Shown here one piece after another: positions 27,313 through 34,590 of a stretch of 64,000 bases of DNA. This DNA comes from Azoarcus olearius (GTDB lineage Bacteria; Pseudomonadota; Gammaproteobacteria; Burkholderiales; Rhodocyclaceae). Each line of letters opens with the position of its first letter. Positions within the stretch are counted from its first letter, which is position 1. The position numbers and the translations under genes are program-made. The DNA lies in the NCBI RefSeq assembly GCF_001682385.1, contig NZ_CP016210.1:4092001-4156000 (forward strand), read 5' to 3'. Under the pieces are notes generated by a model. That model had not been told where the DNA came from and searched no databases. It worked only from the letters and a program-made list of their open reading frames with translations.

Positions 27313-28814
27313 ACGACGCAGCCCCCGAACCCGAAGCGCGTGCGCCCGTCCACGGCGCTGAAGCGCCCCGGCCGCACCCGGATGACGCGGGCACGCCCCC
27401 CGCCCGGCCGGCCCGCCGCGGCCTCGCGCGGCGCGCCGGCCCGCGCCACCGGCCCGGCTGGCTGTCCTTGCGGCGCCAGTTGCTGATCACGCTGCTCGGC
27501 GCGGTGCTCGGCGTATTCCTGATCGGCAGCCTCGCCACCTACCAGACCACGCGCGGCGAGGTGGACGAGATCATGGACTACCACCTGCGCCAGCTCGCGC
27601 TCTCGCTGCGGGCGCCGCAATACGGCGCCCAACCGGAGCTCGGCCCCGACGACCAGCTCTTCGACATGGTCATCCAGGTGTGGGACGAACAGGGGCTGCG
27701 CCTCTATCTGTCGCGCCCCCACACCGCGCTGCCCGACCGCGCGCAGCTCGGCTACGCCACGGTACCGACGGCCGAAGGCGACTGGCGCACCTATTCCATC
27801 GTGATGGGCAGCCGCGTGGTCCAGGTGGCGCAGCCGATGTCTCACCGCAACCGTCTCGCCGCCGCGGCGGCGCTGCGCACGCTGACGCCGCTGCTGGTGA
27901 TCCTTCCGCTGCTGGCCGGCTTGATCTGGTATCTCGTGGGGCGCGGCCTGCGCCCGCTGGAGCGGCTGGCCCGCGCGGTGGGCCAACGCCGGCCGGACAG
28001 CCTTGCACCGCTCGCGGTCGCGGGCGTGCCGGACGAGGCCCAGCCGCTGGTGCAGGCGCTGAACGGACTGCTCGGCCGGCTCGACCACGCGATGAGCGCG
28101 CAGCGTGCCTTCGTCGCCGACGCCGCGCACGAGCTGCGCACGCCGCTGGCGGCGCTCCAGCTGCAACTGCAACTGACCGAACGCGCCGGGTCCGAAGCGG
28201 AGCGCCGCGCCGCCCTCGGCGAACTGCGCCAGGGGCTGCTGCGCGCCACCCGCGTGGTCCAGCAACTGCTCACGCTGGCGCGCCAGACGCCGGACGCCGC
28301 CGCGGCGGGTGCGCCCCCGGCCGTCGTGGACCTGGTCGAACTGGTTGCGCTGGTCACCGCCGAACTGCAAGCGCTGGCCGAAGCGCGCGGCATCGACCTG
28401 GGCGCCGAGCAGTTGGACAGCGGCAGCACCGTCCACGGTGACCGCGACAGCCTGCGCACGCTGGTGGTCAACCTGATCGACAACGCGATCCGCTACACCC
28501 CCGCCGGGGGCCGGGTGGACCTGCGGGTATGGCACGAGAACGGCCGCGTGTGGCTGGAGGTCGCGGACGACGGGCCCGGCATCCCGGTCGAGGAACGCGA
28601 GCGGGTGCTCGACCGCTTCTACCGCCGCGCCGGGCAGGAGCAACCCGGCAGCGGCCTCGGACTGGCGATCGTGAAGGCGATTGCCGACCGGCACGGCGCC
28701 GAACTGCGGCTCGACGAATCGGCGCGCGGCGGACTGGCGGTCCGCGTCGGCCTGCCGGCCGCGCCGGTCGCGGCGGAAGAGACATCCGGTAACACGGCAG
28801 GGGTAGAACCTTAA
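27309..28814 (+). CDS. Sensor histidine kinase, QseC/PmrB-like
   Basis: 501 residues from the ATG at 27309 (ATGA overlap with the regulator). An unusual Pro/Ala/Arg-rich cytoplasmic N-terminus of about 55 residues precedes TM1 (about 58-78). Then come a short periplasmic domain of about 110 residues, TM2 (about 198-218), HAMP, an H-box DAAHELRTPL (His274), N-box NLIDNAIRYTP, DDGPGIP and GSGLGLAIVK. The stop codon lies inside the first half-site of the regulatory box in front of the protease gene. Confidence 0.92.
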   Translation: MNDAAPEPEARAPVHGAEAPRPHPDDAGTPPARPARRGLARRAGPRHRPGWLSLRRQLLITLLGAVLGVFLIGSLATYQTTRGEVDEIMDYHLRQLALSLRAPQYGAQPELGPDDQLFDMVIQVWDEQGLRLYLSRPHTALPDRAQLGYATVPTAEGDWRTYSIVMGSRVVQVAQPMSHRNRLAAAAALRTLTPLLVILPLLAGLIWYLVGRGLRPLERLARAVGQRRPDSLAPLAVAGVPDEAQPLVQALNGLLGRLDHAMSAQRAFVADAAHELRTPLAALQLQLQLTERAGSEAERRAALGELRQGLLRATRVVQQLLTLARQTPDAAAAGAPPAVVDLVELVALVTAELQALAEARGIDLGAEQLDSGSTVHGDRDSLRTLVVNLIDNAIRYTPAGGRVDLRVWHENGRVWLEVADDGPGIPVEERERVLDRFYRRAGQEQPGSGLGLAIVKAIADRHGAELRLDESARGGLAVRVGLPAAPVAAEETSGNTAGVEP

Positions 28815-28842
28815 GTCTGCTTTAAGTCGGCCTCCCTTAAGG
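28810..28842 (+). promoter_or_regulatory. PmrA/QseB-like operator upstream of the DegP-type protease
   Basis: CTTAAG (28810-28815), five bases, TTTAAG (28821-28826): two direct repeats one helical turn (11 bp) apart, matching the YTTAAK-N5-YTTAAK box of PmrA/QseB regulators. A third copy, palindromic CCTTAAGG, is at 28835-28842. It begins in the last codons of the kinase gene and ends 50 bp before the protease ATG. Confidence 0.65.
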
Positions 28843-28891
28843 TGCCGGGCAAGCGGAACAACCGCATACCGAGCCTTCCAGGAGACCGAGC

Positions 28892-30325
28892 ATGCAACAC
28901 CCCCTGCGCGCCACTACCACCGCCTCTGCCCTGATCCTCGCCCTCGCCGGCGCCTTCGGCACCGACGCGCTGGCGCAGGCGCCTGCTCCACGCGGATTGC
29001 CCGCCGGCAGCATCGTGCTGCCGAGCTTCGACACCATCATCCAGCGCGTCGGCCCCGCGGTCGTCAACATCAGCACCGAAGGCCCGGTGCGCACCGGGGG
29101 CCCGTCCGGCGGCCTCAGCCCGGATGATCCGTTCTCCGAATTCTTCCGTCGCTTCGGCCCGCCGCTCGGCCCCCAGTTCGGCAACCCGCCGGGGCAGGGC
29201 CCGGTGCGCGGCCAGGGGTCCGGTTTCATCGTCAGCGCCGACGGTATCGTGCTGACCAACGCACACGTGGTCGACGGCGCCAGCGAAGTCACCGTGAAGC
29301 TGACCGACAAGCGCGAGTTCAAGGCCAAGGTGCTCGGCGTCGACAAACCGACCGACGTCGCGGTGCTGCGCATCGACGCCAAGAACCTGCCCACGGTGCC
29401 GCTGGGCGATCCCCAGAAAGCGCACGTGGGCGACTGGGTGCTCGCGATCGGCGCGCCCTTCGGCTTCGAAAACTCCGTTACGGCCGGCATCATCTCGGCC
29501 AAGTCGCGCTCGCTGCCCAATGAAGGCTACGTGCCCTTCATCCAGACCGACGTCGCGATCAACCCCGGCAACTCGGGCGGCCCGCTGCTCAATCTTGCCG
29601 GCGAAGTGGTAGGCATCAACTCGCAGATCTACTCGCGCTCGGGTGGCTACCAGGGCCTTTCGTTCGCGATTCCGATCGACGTCGCGGCCGGCGTGCGCGA
29701 CCAGATCGTGGCCCACGGCAAGGTCACGCGCGGCCGCATCGGCGTCGCCGTGCAGGACGTCAATCAGGCGTTGGCGGAATCCTTCGGCCTCAAGAGCGCC
29801 GGCGGTGCGCTGATCAGCTCGGTCGAACCCGGCGCGCCGGGCGACAAGGCCGGGTTGAAGGTCGGCGACGTCATCATCGAACTGAACGGCGAGAAGATCG
29901 TCAACTCGGCTGACCTGCCGCCGCGCGTGGCAGCGGTACGCCCCGGCAACACGGTGCGCATGAAGGTCTGGCGCAAGGGCGAAAGCCGCGACCTGGAGGT
30001 GAAGGTCGGCGAGTTCCCGGACGACAGCCAGGTGGCAAGCAGCACCGGCAAGGCCGACCAGGGTCGCCTCGGGCTGGCGGTGCGCGCGTTGTCGGGCGAG
30101 GAGCGGCGCCAGGCGGGCTTGCCGGGCGGGCTGGTCGTGACCGAGGTGGCAGGGCCCGCGGCCCGCGCCGGCATCCAGCGCGGCGACCTCATCCTGTCGA
30201 TCAACGGCCAGCCGGTGGAAACGGTGGACCAGCTGCGCGCGCTGGTGGCCAAGGCTGGCAAGCATGTCGCGCTGCTCGTCCAGCGCGATGAAGCACGCAT
30301 ATTCGTACCGGTCGAGCTGGGTTGA
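28892..30325 (+). CDS. Periplasmic serine endoprotease/chaperone, DegP/MucD (Do) family
   Basis: 477 residues. Signal peptide ending near ALAQA; trypsin-like domain with catalytic triad His125 (NAHVV), Asp155 (TDVAVL) and Ser228 (GNSGGP); two PDZ domains (about 275-370 and 385-475, with GALISSVEPGAPGDKAGL and GLVVTEVAGPAARAGI). Envelope quality control: degrades or refolds damaged periplasmic proteins. The PmrA/QseB-like box directly upstream suggests control by the adjacent two-component system. Confidence 0.95.
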   Translation: MQHPLRATTTASALILALAGAFGTDALAQAPAPRGLPAGSIVLPSFDTIIQRVGPAVVNISTEGPVRTGGPSGGLSPDDPFSEFFRRFGPPLGPQFGNPPGQGPVRGQGSGFIVSADGIVLTNAHVVDGASEVTVKLTDKREFKAKVLGVDKPTDVAVLRIDAKNLPTVPLGDPQKAHVGDWVLAIGAPFGFENSVTAGIISAKSRSLPNEGYVPFIQTDVAINPGNSGGPLLNLAGEVVGINSQIYSRSGGYQGLSFAIPIDVAAGVRDQIVAHGKVTRGRIGVAVQDVNQALAESFGLKSAGGALISSVEPGAPGDKAGLKVGDVIIELNGEKIVNSADLPPRVAAVRPGNTVRMKVWRKGESRDLEVKVGEFPDDSQVASSTGKADQGRLGLAVRALSGEERRQAGLPGGLVVTEVAGPAARAGIQRGDLILSINGQPVETVDQLRALVAKAGKHVALLVQRDEARIFVPVELG

Positions 30326-30375
30326 TAAACCCGCGACCGCCCCCAACTAGCGACCCGGAACGAGAGAACAAAGAC

Positions 30376-30873
30376 ATGAAGATGAAGATCCGCAAGACCG
30401 CAAACCCCACGCCCGCCGCCGAACGCCTCGACCCGGCCGTGGTGGACGACTTCCTGCACACCGCCGCGACCGCGCTCGAGGTGAAGCCCGCCGCGGCGCG
30501 CGGCCGCAGCGCCCGCACCGGCCGCAAGGAGCAGCCGGTGCGCTCGGGGGCGCTGGCGCTCGCCACCACGCTGCTGGGCCTGACGCTCAGCGCCCCTGCG
30601 CTGGCCGCCCGCGGCGAACAGTACCCGCTGATCGTCACCCCGGTGCAGACCGGCAGCGGCCACGAAGAGGCCGAGCAGGTCCGCGTCGGCATCTTCTCGA
30701 CCAGCGGCCAGCGCCTGGTGCAGGCGCAGGTGCACGGCCGCAGCCGCGTCGGCGCGCTGCCGCCGGGCGAATACACGGTCGAGGTCAGCAGCGCGACCGG
30801 GTCGAGCATCCACCATGTGAAGCTCGGCCCCGGCCAGCCGGGCATCGTGCGCTACGGCGGCCCCAACGCCTGA
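30376..30873 (+). CDS. Hypothetical membrane-anchored/secreted protein
   Basis: 165 residues from ATG 30376; an ATG two codons later is equivalent. Layout: about 65 hydrophilic, basic residues, a hydrophobic segment (ALALATTLLGLTLSAPALAA) resembling an internal signal anchor or late signal peptide, then an 80-residue C-terminal domain predicted beta-rich (VRVGIFSTSGQRLVQAQV; LPPGEYTVEVSSATG), reminiscent of a carboxypeptidase-regulatory or SpaA-like fold. Family unknown. It follows the protease by 50 bp and may share its transcript. Confidence 0.62.
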   Translation: MKMKIRKTANPTPAAERLDPAVVDDFLHTAATALEVKPAAARGRSARTGRKEQPVRSGALALATTLLGLTLSAPALAARGEQYPLIVTPVQTGSGHEEAEQVRVGIFSTSGQRLVQAQVHGRSRVGALPPGEYTVEVSSATGSSIHHVKLGPGQPGIVRYGGPNA

Positions 30874-30898
30874 GCCACCCCGCAACCGCCCGACGGCG

Positions 30899-31543
30899 CT
30901 ACTCGGCGTCGGGCTGGTTGGCCGGTGCGGCGCGGCGGAAGGCTTCCACCGCCTCGCAGCGCTCGGCAATGCGCAGCACCGTGGGCATGTGCTCCAGCCG
31001 GCAGTTGAAGCGGCGGGCATTGAATACCTGCGGCACCAGGCAGCAGTCCGCCAGCGTCGGCGTGTCGCCGTGGCAGAACGCGCCGGTGCGGGCATCGCCC
31101 GCCAGCATTTTTTCGACGACCGCCAGCCCGGTTTCCACCCAGTGGCGGTACCAGGCGTTGCGGCCGGCTTCATCGACGCCGAATTCGCGCCCGAGGTATT
31201 GCAGCACGCGCAGGTTGTTGATCGGGTGGATGTCGCAGGCGATCGCCTGCGCAATTGCGCGGATGCGCGCGCGGTCCGTGGGCGCGCCCGGCAGCAGCGG
31301 CGGCGCGGGATGGGTTTCGTCGAGGTACTCGATGATCGCCATCGACTGCGTCAGCACGCGGCCATCCTCGGCCAAGGCCGGCACCAGCGCGGCCGGATTC
31401 ACCGCCAGATAGTCCTCCCCGCGGTGTTCTCCGCCATCGCGCGCCAGATGCACCGGCATCGGGTGATAGTCCAGCCCCTTCAGATTGAGCGCGATCCGCA
31501 CGCGGTAGGCGGCAGAGCTGCGGAAATAGGTGTAGAGCTTCAT
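30899..31543 (-). CDS. maiA: Maleylacetoacetate / maleylpyruvate isomerase (zeta-class GST)
   Basis: Glutathione-dependent cis-trans isomerase of homogentisate or gentisate breakdown. 214 residues from the ATG at 31543 with AAGGAGACACC upstream. Zeta-class signature FRSSAAYRVRIALNLKGL, thioredoxin-like N-domain with NPAALVPAL and QSMAIIEYL, all-helical C-domain with DIHPINNLRVL. Last gene of the catabolic operon; together with the fumarylacetoacetate hydrolase-family gene it forms the usual lower pathway after ring cleavage. Whether the substrate is maleylacetoacetate or maleylpyruvate cannot be decided here. Confidence 0.92.
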   Translation of the reverse strand: MKLYTYFRSSAAYRVRIALNLKGLDYHPMPVHLARDGGEHRGEDYLAVNPAALVPALAEDGRVLTQSMAIIEYLDETHPAPPLLPGAPTDRARIRAIAQAIACDIHPINNLRVLQYLGREFGVDEAGRNAWYRHWVETGLAVVEKMLAGDARTGAFCHGDTPTLADCCLVPQVFNARRFNCRLEHMPTVLRIAERCEAVEAFRRAAPANQPDAE

Positions 31544-31600
31544 GGTGTCTCCTTCACGTCCCGGGTGGGCGCGACGCGCCGCTGCACGCAGCATACGCAA

Positions 31601-31630
31601 CGGGGCCGGGACGTGAAACGTCCGGCCCCG
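31601..31630 (-). terminator. Strong hairpin between dctP and maiA
   Basis: Left arm 31601-31614 and right arm 31618-31630 pair over 13 bp with one bulged base and a GAA loop. It lies in the 113-bp gap between the dctP stop and the maiA start. The bases that follow on the minus strand (TTGCGTATG) are not a U-run, so it may be a 3'-end stabiliser or processing site rather than a full terminator. Confidence 0.45.
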
Positions 31631-31656
31631 CGCCCGCGATCCTCGCGGCAAGACGA

Positions 31657-32685
31657 TCAGCGGCTGTACTTGTCGATCAGCCCGCGTGCGCTATCCAGCA
31701 TCTCCTGCGCCGGATAACCCTTGCCCTTCATCTCCTCCACCCATTCGGCCGCAAGCCGGTCGCCCACCTTGCGCCAGCCCGCCAGCTCGGCGCTGGAGAT
31801 CATCCCGAACTGGTTGCCGTTGGCCACCGCCTGCTGGCGCGCGGCGGGAGCCGATTCGTCCCACACGCGGCCGATCATCGCGGAAAACTCCGCGCCCGAG
31901 TTGGCGTCGATGACCTTCTTCAGGTCGTCCGGCAGGCTGGCGTACTTGGCCTTGTTCATCGCGATCGTGAACACCGCGGTGTAGAGCGCGGGTTCGCTGG
32001 CCGGGGTTTCGGAGTGGTACCGGGTGAGTTCGTGCAGCTTCACGGTCGGTATCACCTCCCACGGCAGCACGTAACCGTCGATCACGCCCTTGGACATCGC
32101 CTCGGTCACCGCCGGCAGCGGCATCGCCACCGGGGCCGCGCCGAACGCCGCCAGCATCTTGTTGGTCAGCCGCGTCGGCGCGCGCATCTTCAGGCCCTGG
32201 AAGTCGGCCATCGTGCTGATCGGCTTCTTGCCGTGCACATAGCCGTTGTCGTGCACATGGAAGGCCAGCGGCTTCACCAGCGCGAAGTCCTTCTGGCCGT
32301 ACTTCTCGGCGTAATCCCACAGCGCGCGGCTGGTGGTTTCGGCCTTCTTGGACATGAAGGGCAGCTCGAACACCTCCACCGAGGGGAAGCGGCCGGCGCT
32401 GTAGCCGGGCAGGGTCCACACGATGTCGGCGACGCCATCCGCCGCCTGCTGGATCAGTTGCGGCGGCGTGCCGCCGAGCTGCATTGCCGGGTAGATCTGG
32501 CACTTCAGGCGGTTGGCCGACTCCTTGGCGATCTTGTCGCACCAGGGCAGCAACACCTTCTGGTGCGACAGCGCGGTGGTGGGCCAGAAGTGCGCGACCT
32601 TGAGGATGATCTCCTCGGCCTGCGCGGCGCCCGCGCCGAACAGCGCGGACGCGGCCAGCAGCGTGGCGGCGATTTTCTTGTGCAT
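31657..32685 (-). CDS. TRAP transporter periplasmic substrate-binding protein (DctP family)
   Basis: 342 residues with signal peptide (cleavage near GAAQA). DctP-family features: LKVAHFWP start, a central LKMRAPTRLTNKML segment containing the conserved ligand Arg, then VAMPLPAVTEAMSKGVIDGYVLPWE. AAGGAGGAGACACC ribosome-binding site. TRAP binding proteins deliver organic acids to DctQM permeases; no dctQ or dctM gene is in the window, so the permease is elsewhere or this protein serves another role. Its place in the operon suggests an aromatic or organic acid ligand. Confidence 0.92.
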   Translation of the reverse strand: MHKKIAATLLAASALFGAGAAQAEEIILKVAHFWPTTALSHQKVLLPWCDKIAKESANRLKCQIYPAMQLGGTPPQLIQQAADGVADIVWTLPGYSAGRFPSVEVFELPFMSKKAETTSRALWDYAEKYGQKDFALVKPLAFHVHDNGYVHGKKPISTMADFQGLKMRAPTRLTNKMLAAFGAAPVAMPLPAVTEAMSKGVIDGYVLPWEVIPTVKLHELTRYHSETPASEPALYTAVFTIAMNKAKYASLPDDLKKVIDANSGAEFSAMIGRVWDESAPAARQQAVANGNQFGMISSAELAGWRKVGDRLAAEWVEEMKGKGYPAQEMLDSARGLIDKYSR

Positions 32686-32725
32686 CGGTGTCTCCTCCTT
32701 GTTATGTGCGATGTGCCGGCCGCGC

Positions 32726-33739
32726 TCAGCCGCCCAGCGGTACGACCGTGTTGTCGATGGTGCCGAACACGTTGTTGCCGGCCTCGTCCAGCATCTCGAT
32801 CCGCACCCGGTCGCCGGCCTTCATGAACGGCGTGACGGGCTTGCCCTGCTCGATGGTCTCGTACATGCGCAGCTCGGCGAGGCAGCAGTAGCCGACGCCG
32901 CCGTTGGCCACGGTCGAGCCCCACAGGCCGCCCTGCTTGTTCGAGACCGTGCCGGAACCGATGATGGAGCCGGCTTCGAGTTCGCGTGTCTTGGCGACAT
33001 GCGCCACCAGTTGGCCGAAGTCGAAGGTCATGTCCTGGCCGGCATTGGGGCAGCCGAAGGCGGCGCCGTTGAGTTCCACCCGCAGCGGCAGATGCAGTTT
33101 GGCGCCCTCCCAGGCGACGCCGAGTTCGTCCGGCGTCACCGCCACCGGGCTGAAGGCCGAGGCGGGTTTGCTCTGGAAGAAGCCGAAGCCCTTTTCCAGC
33201 TCCTTGGGAATCAGGTTGCGCAGGCTGACGTCGTTCACCAGCATCAGCAGCCGGATCGACGCTGCGGCCTCGGCGGGCGTCGCGCCCATCGCCACGTCGC
33301 CGGTCACCACCGCCACCTCAGCCTCGAAGTCGATGCCCCAGCTGTCGTCGGCGACGATCTTGTCGCGCGGGCCGATGAAGCTGTCCGAGCCGCCCTGGTA
33401 CATCAGCGGATCGGTGTAGAACGAGGCCGGCACCTCGGCGTTGCGCGCCTTGCGCACCAGCTCGACGTGGTTGATGTAGGCGGAGCCGTCGGCCCACTGG
33501 TAGGCGCGCGGCAGCGGCGAATGGCAGTGCGCCGGATCGAACGGGATGGCATGGCGGGCGTGGCCGGCGTTGAGCATGTCGTACACCAGCTCCAGCTCGG
33601 GCGCCACGGTGTCCCAGTCGTCGAGCGCGGCCTGCAGCGTGCGGGCGATGCCGGCGACGGTCTGGCAGCGCGTCAGGTCGCGGCTGACCACGACCAGGGT
33701 GCCGTCGCGGCCGCCGTGCTTGAGGGTGGCGAGTTTCAT
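32726..33739 (-). CDS. Fumarylacetoacetate hydrolase family protein
   Basis: 337-residue C-C bond hydrolase with N-terminal domain and FAH catalytic domain. Metal/acid ligands are visible in IDFEAEVAVVTG and NDVSLRN; GSGTVSNKQG and the VTPFMKAGDRVRIEMLDEAG ending are typical. Known family substrates are fumarylacetoacetate and fumarylpyruvate, the products of the isomerase encoded two genes downstream. Start ATG 33739 with CGGAGAAG upstream; 58 bp after the VOC gene. Confidence 0.9.
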   Translation of the reverse strand: MKLATLKHGGRDGTLVVVSRDLTRCQTVAGIARTLQAALDDWDTVAPELELVYDMLNAGHARHAIPFDPAHCHSPLPRAYQWADGSAYINHVELVRKARNAEVPASFYTDPLMYQGGSDSFIGPRDKIVADDSWGIDFEAEVAVVTGDVAMGATPAEAAASIRLLMLVNDVSLRNLIPKELEKGFGFFQSKPASAFSPVAVTPDELGVAWEGAKLHLPLRVELNGAAFGCPNAGQDMTFDFGQLVAHVAKTRELEAGSIIGSGTVSNKQGGLWGSTVANGGVGYCCLAELRMYETIEQGKPVTPFMKAGDRVRIEMLDEAGNNVFGTIDNTVVPLGG

Positions 33740-33797
33740 CGTGCGTCTTCTCCGTTGTCGGGGGCATGGGGCGGGACCTGCCCGCCCCGGCGCGTCC

Positions 33798-34331
33798 TCA
33801 GTCCTGATAGCTGCCGTCGTGCATCCACGCGGCGTGCTTGGGCGCCTTCTTGGTCTTTGCCCACTCGTTGAGCATGTCCCACTTCACCTCGTCGAGCATC
33901 TTGTTCATCTTCGGCGTGGCGGTGTTGCAGGCCAGCTCCAGGCGGTGGCCGGAGGGGTCGAAGAAGTAGATCGACTTGAACAGGGTGTGGTCGGTCGGCC
34001 CCACCACCTGGATGCCGTCGGCTTCCAGGCGCGCCTTGGTCTCCATCATCTCTTCCATCGACCCGACTTCGAGCGCGAGGTGCTGGGTCCAGGTCGGGGT
34101 GTTGCGGTCGCGGTCCATCGGCGCCCGGGTCGGCAGCTCGAAGAAGGCGAGCACGTTGCCGCCGCCGGCGTCGAGGAAGATGTGCATGTAGGGGTCCGGC
34201 TCCTTCGTGGAGGGGACCTCGTCCTCGGCGATCGCCAGGATGAAGTTCATCTTCAGGTACTTGCCGTACCACTCGACGGTTTCCTTGGCGTCGCGGCAGC
34301 GGTAGGCGACGTGGTGGATCTTGCGGATCAT
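33798..34331 (-). CDS. VOC (glyoxalase/dioxygenase) superfamily protein
   Basis: 177-residue single-chain protein with two beta-alpha-beta-beta-beta modules. Candidate metal ligands by position: His7 (IHHVAY), Glu65 (FFELP), His84 (TQHLALEV) and Glu132 (HRLELAC), the H-E-H-E set seen in glyoxalase I; extradiol dioxygenases use two His and one Glu. A charged C-terminal tail of about 35 residues follows. GAGGAGATCCACACC ribosome-binding site. In this operon it could be the ring-opening enzyme, an isomerase, or a detoxifying glyoxalase; function is not settled. Confidence 0.85.
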   Translation of the reverse strand: MIRKIHHVAYRCRDAKETVEWYGKYLKMNFILAIAEDEVPSTKEPDPYMHIFLDAGGGNVLAFFELPTRAPMDRDRNTPTWTQHLALEVGSMEEMMETKARLEADGIQVVGPTDHTLFKSIYFFDPSGHRLELACNTATPKMNKMLDEVKWDMLNEWAKTKKAPKHAAWMHDGSYQD

Positions 34332-34353
34332 GGTGTGGATCTCCTCAATCTGT

Positions 34354-34578
34354 TCAGACGCCTTCGCGGGCGATCTGCATCGCTTCGCGCAGCACCGAAA
34401 GGTCGCCTACTTGGTTGGCGAGCAGCAGGATCAGGCGGGCATTGAGCATCGCGCTCTGCTCGTCGGTGAGGTCGCGATGGGTGTCGATCAGCATTTCGTA
34501 GAAGTCGTCGCCGGGGCTGAAGGCGCGGAAGTAACGCTTGCCGGGTTCGGCGAAATTGGGCTGGGTGTTCAAGGCCAT
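34354..34578 (-). CDS. DUF2783 family small protein
   Basis: 74 residues, soluble, helical. The segment DDFYEMLIDTHRDLTDEQSA followed by LNARLILLLANQVGD is what I recognise as DUF2783, a family of unknown function commonly encoded beside FAD-dependent aromatic hydroxylases. GAAGGAGCACGCTC precedes the ATG; 12 bp after the hydroxylase stop. A small accessory or stabilising subunit of the hydroxylase is a reasonable inference. Confidence 0.82.
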   Translation of the reverse strand: MALNTQPNFAEPGKRYFRAFSPGDDFYEMLIDTHRDLTDEQSAMLNARLILLLANQVGDLSVLREAMQIAREGV

Positions 34579-34590
34579 GAGCGTGCTCCT

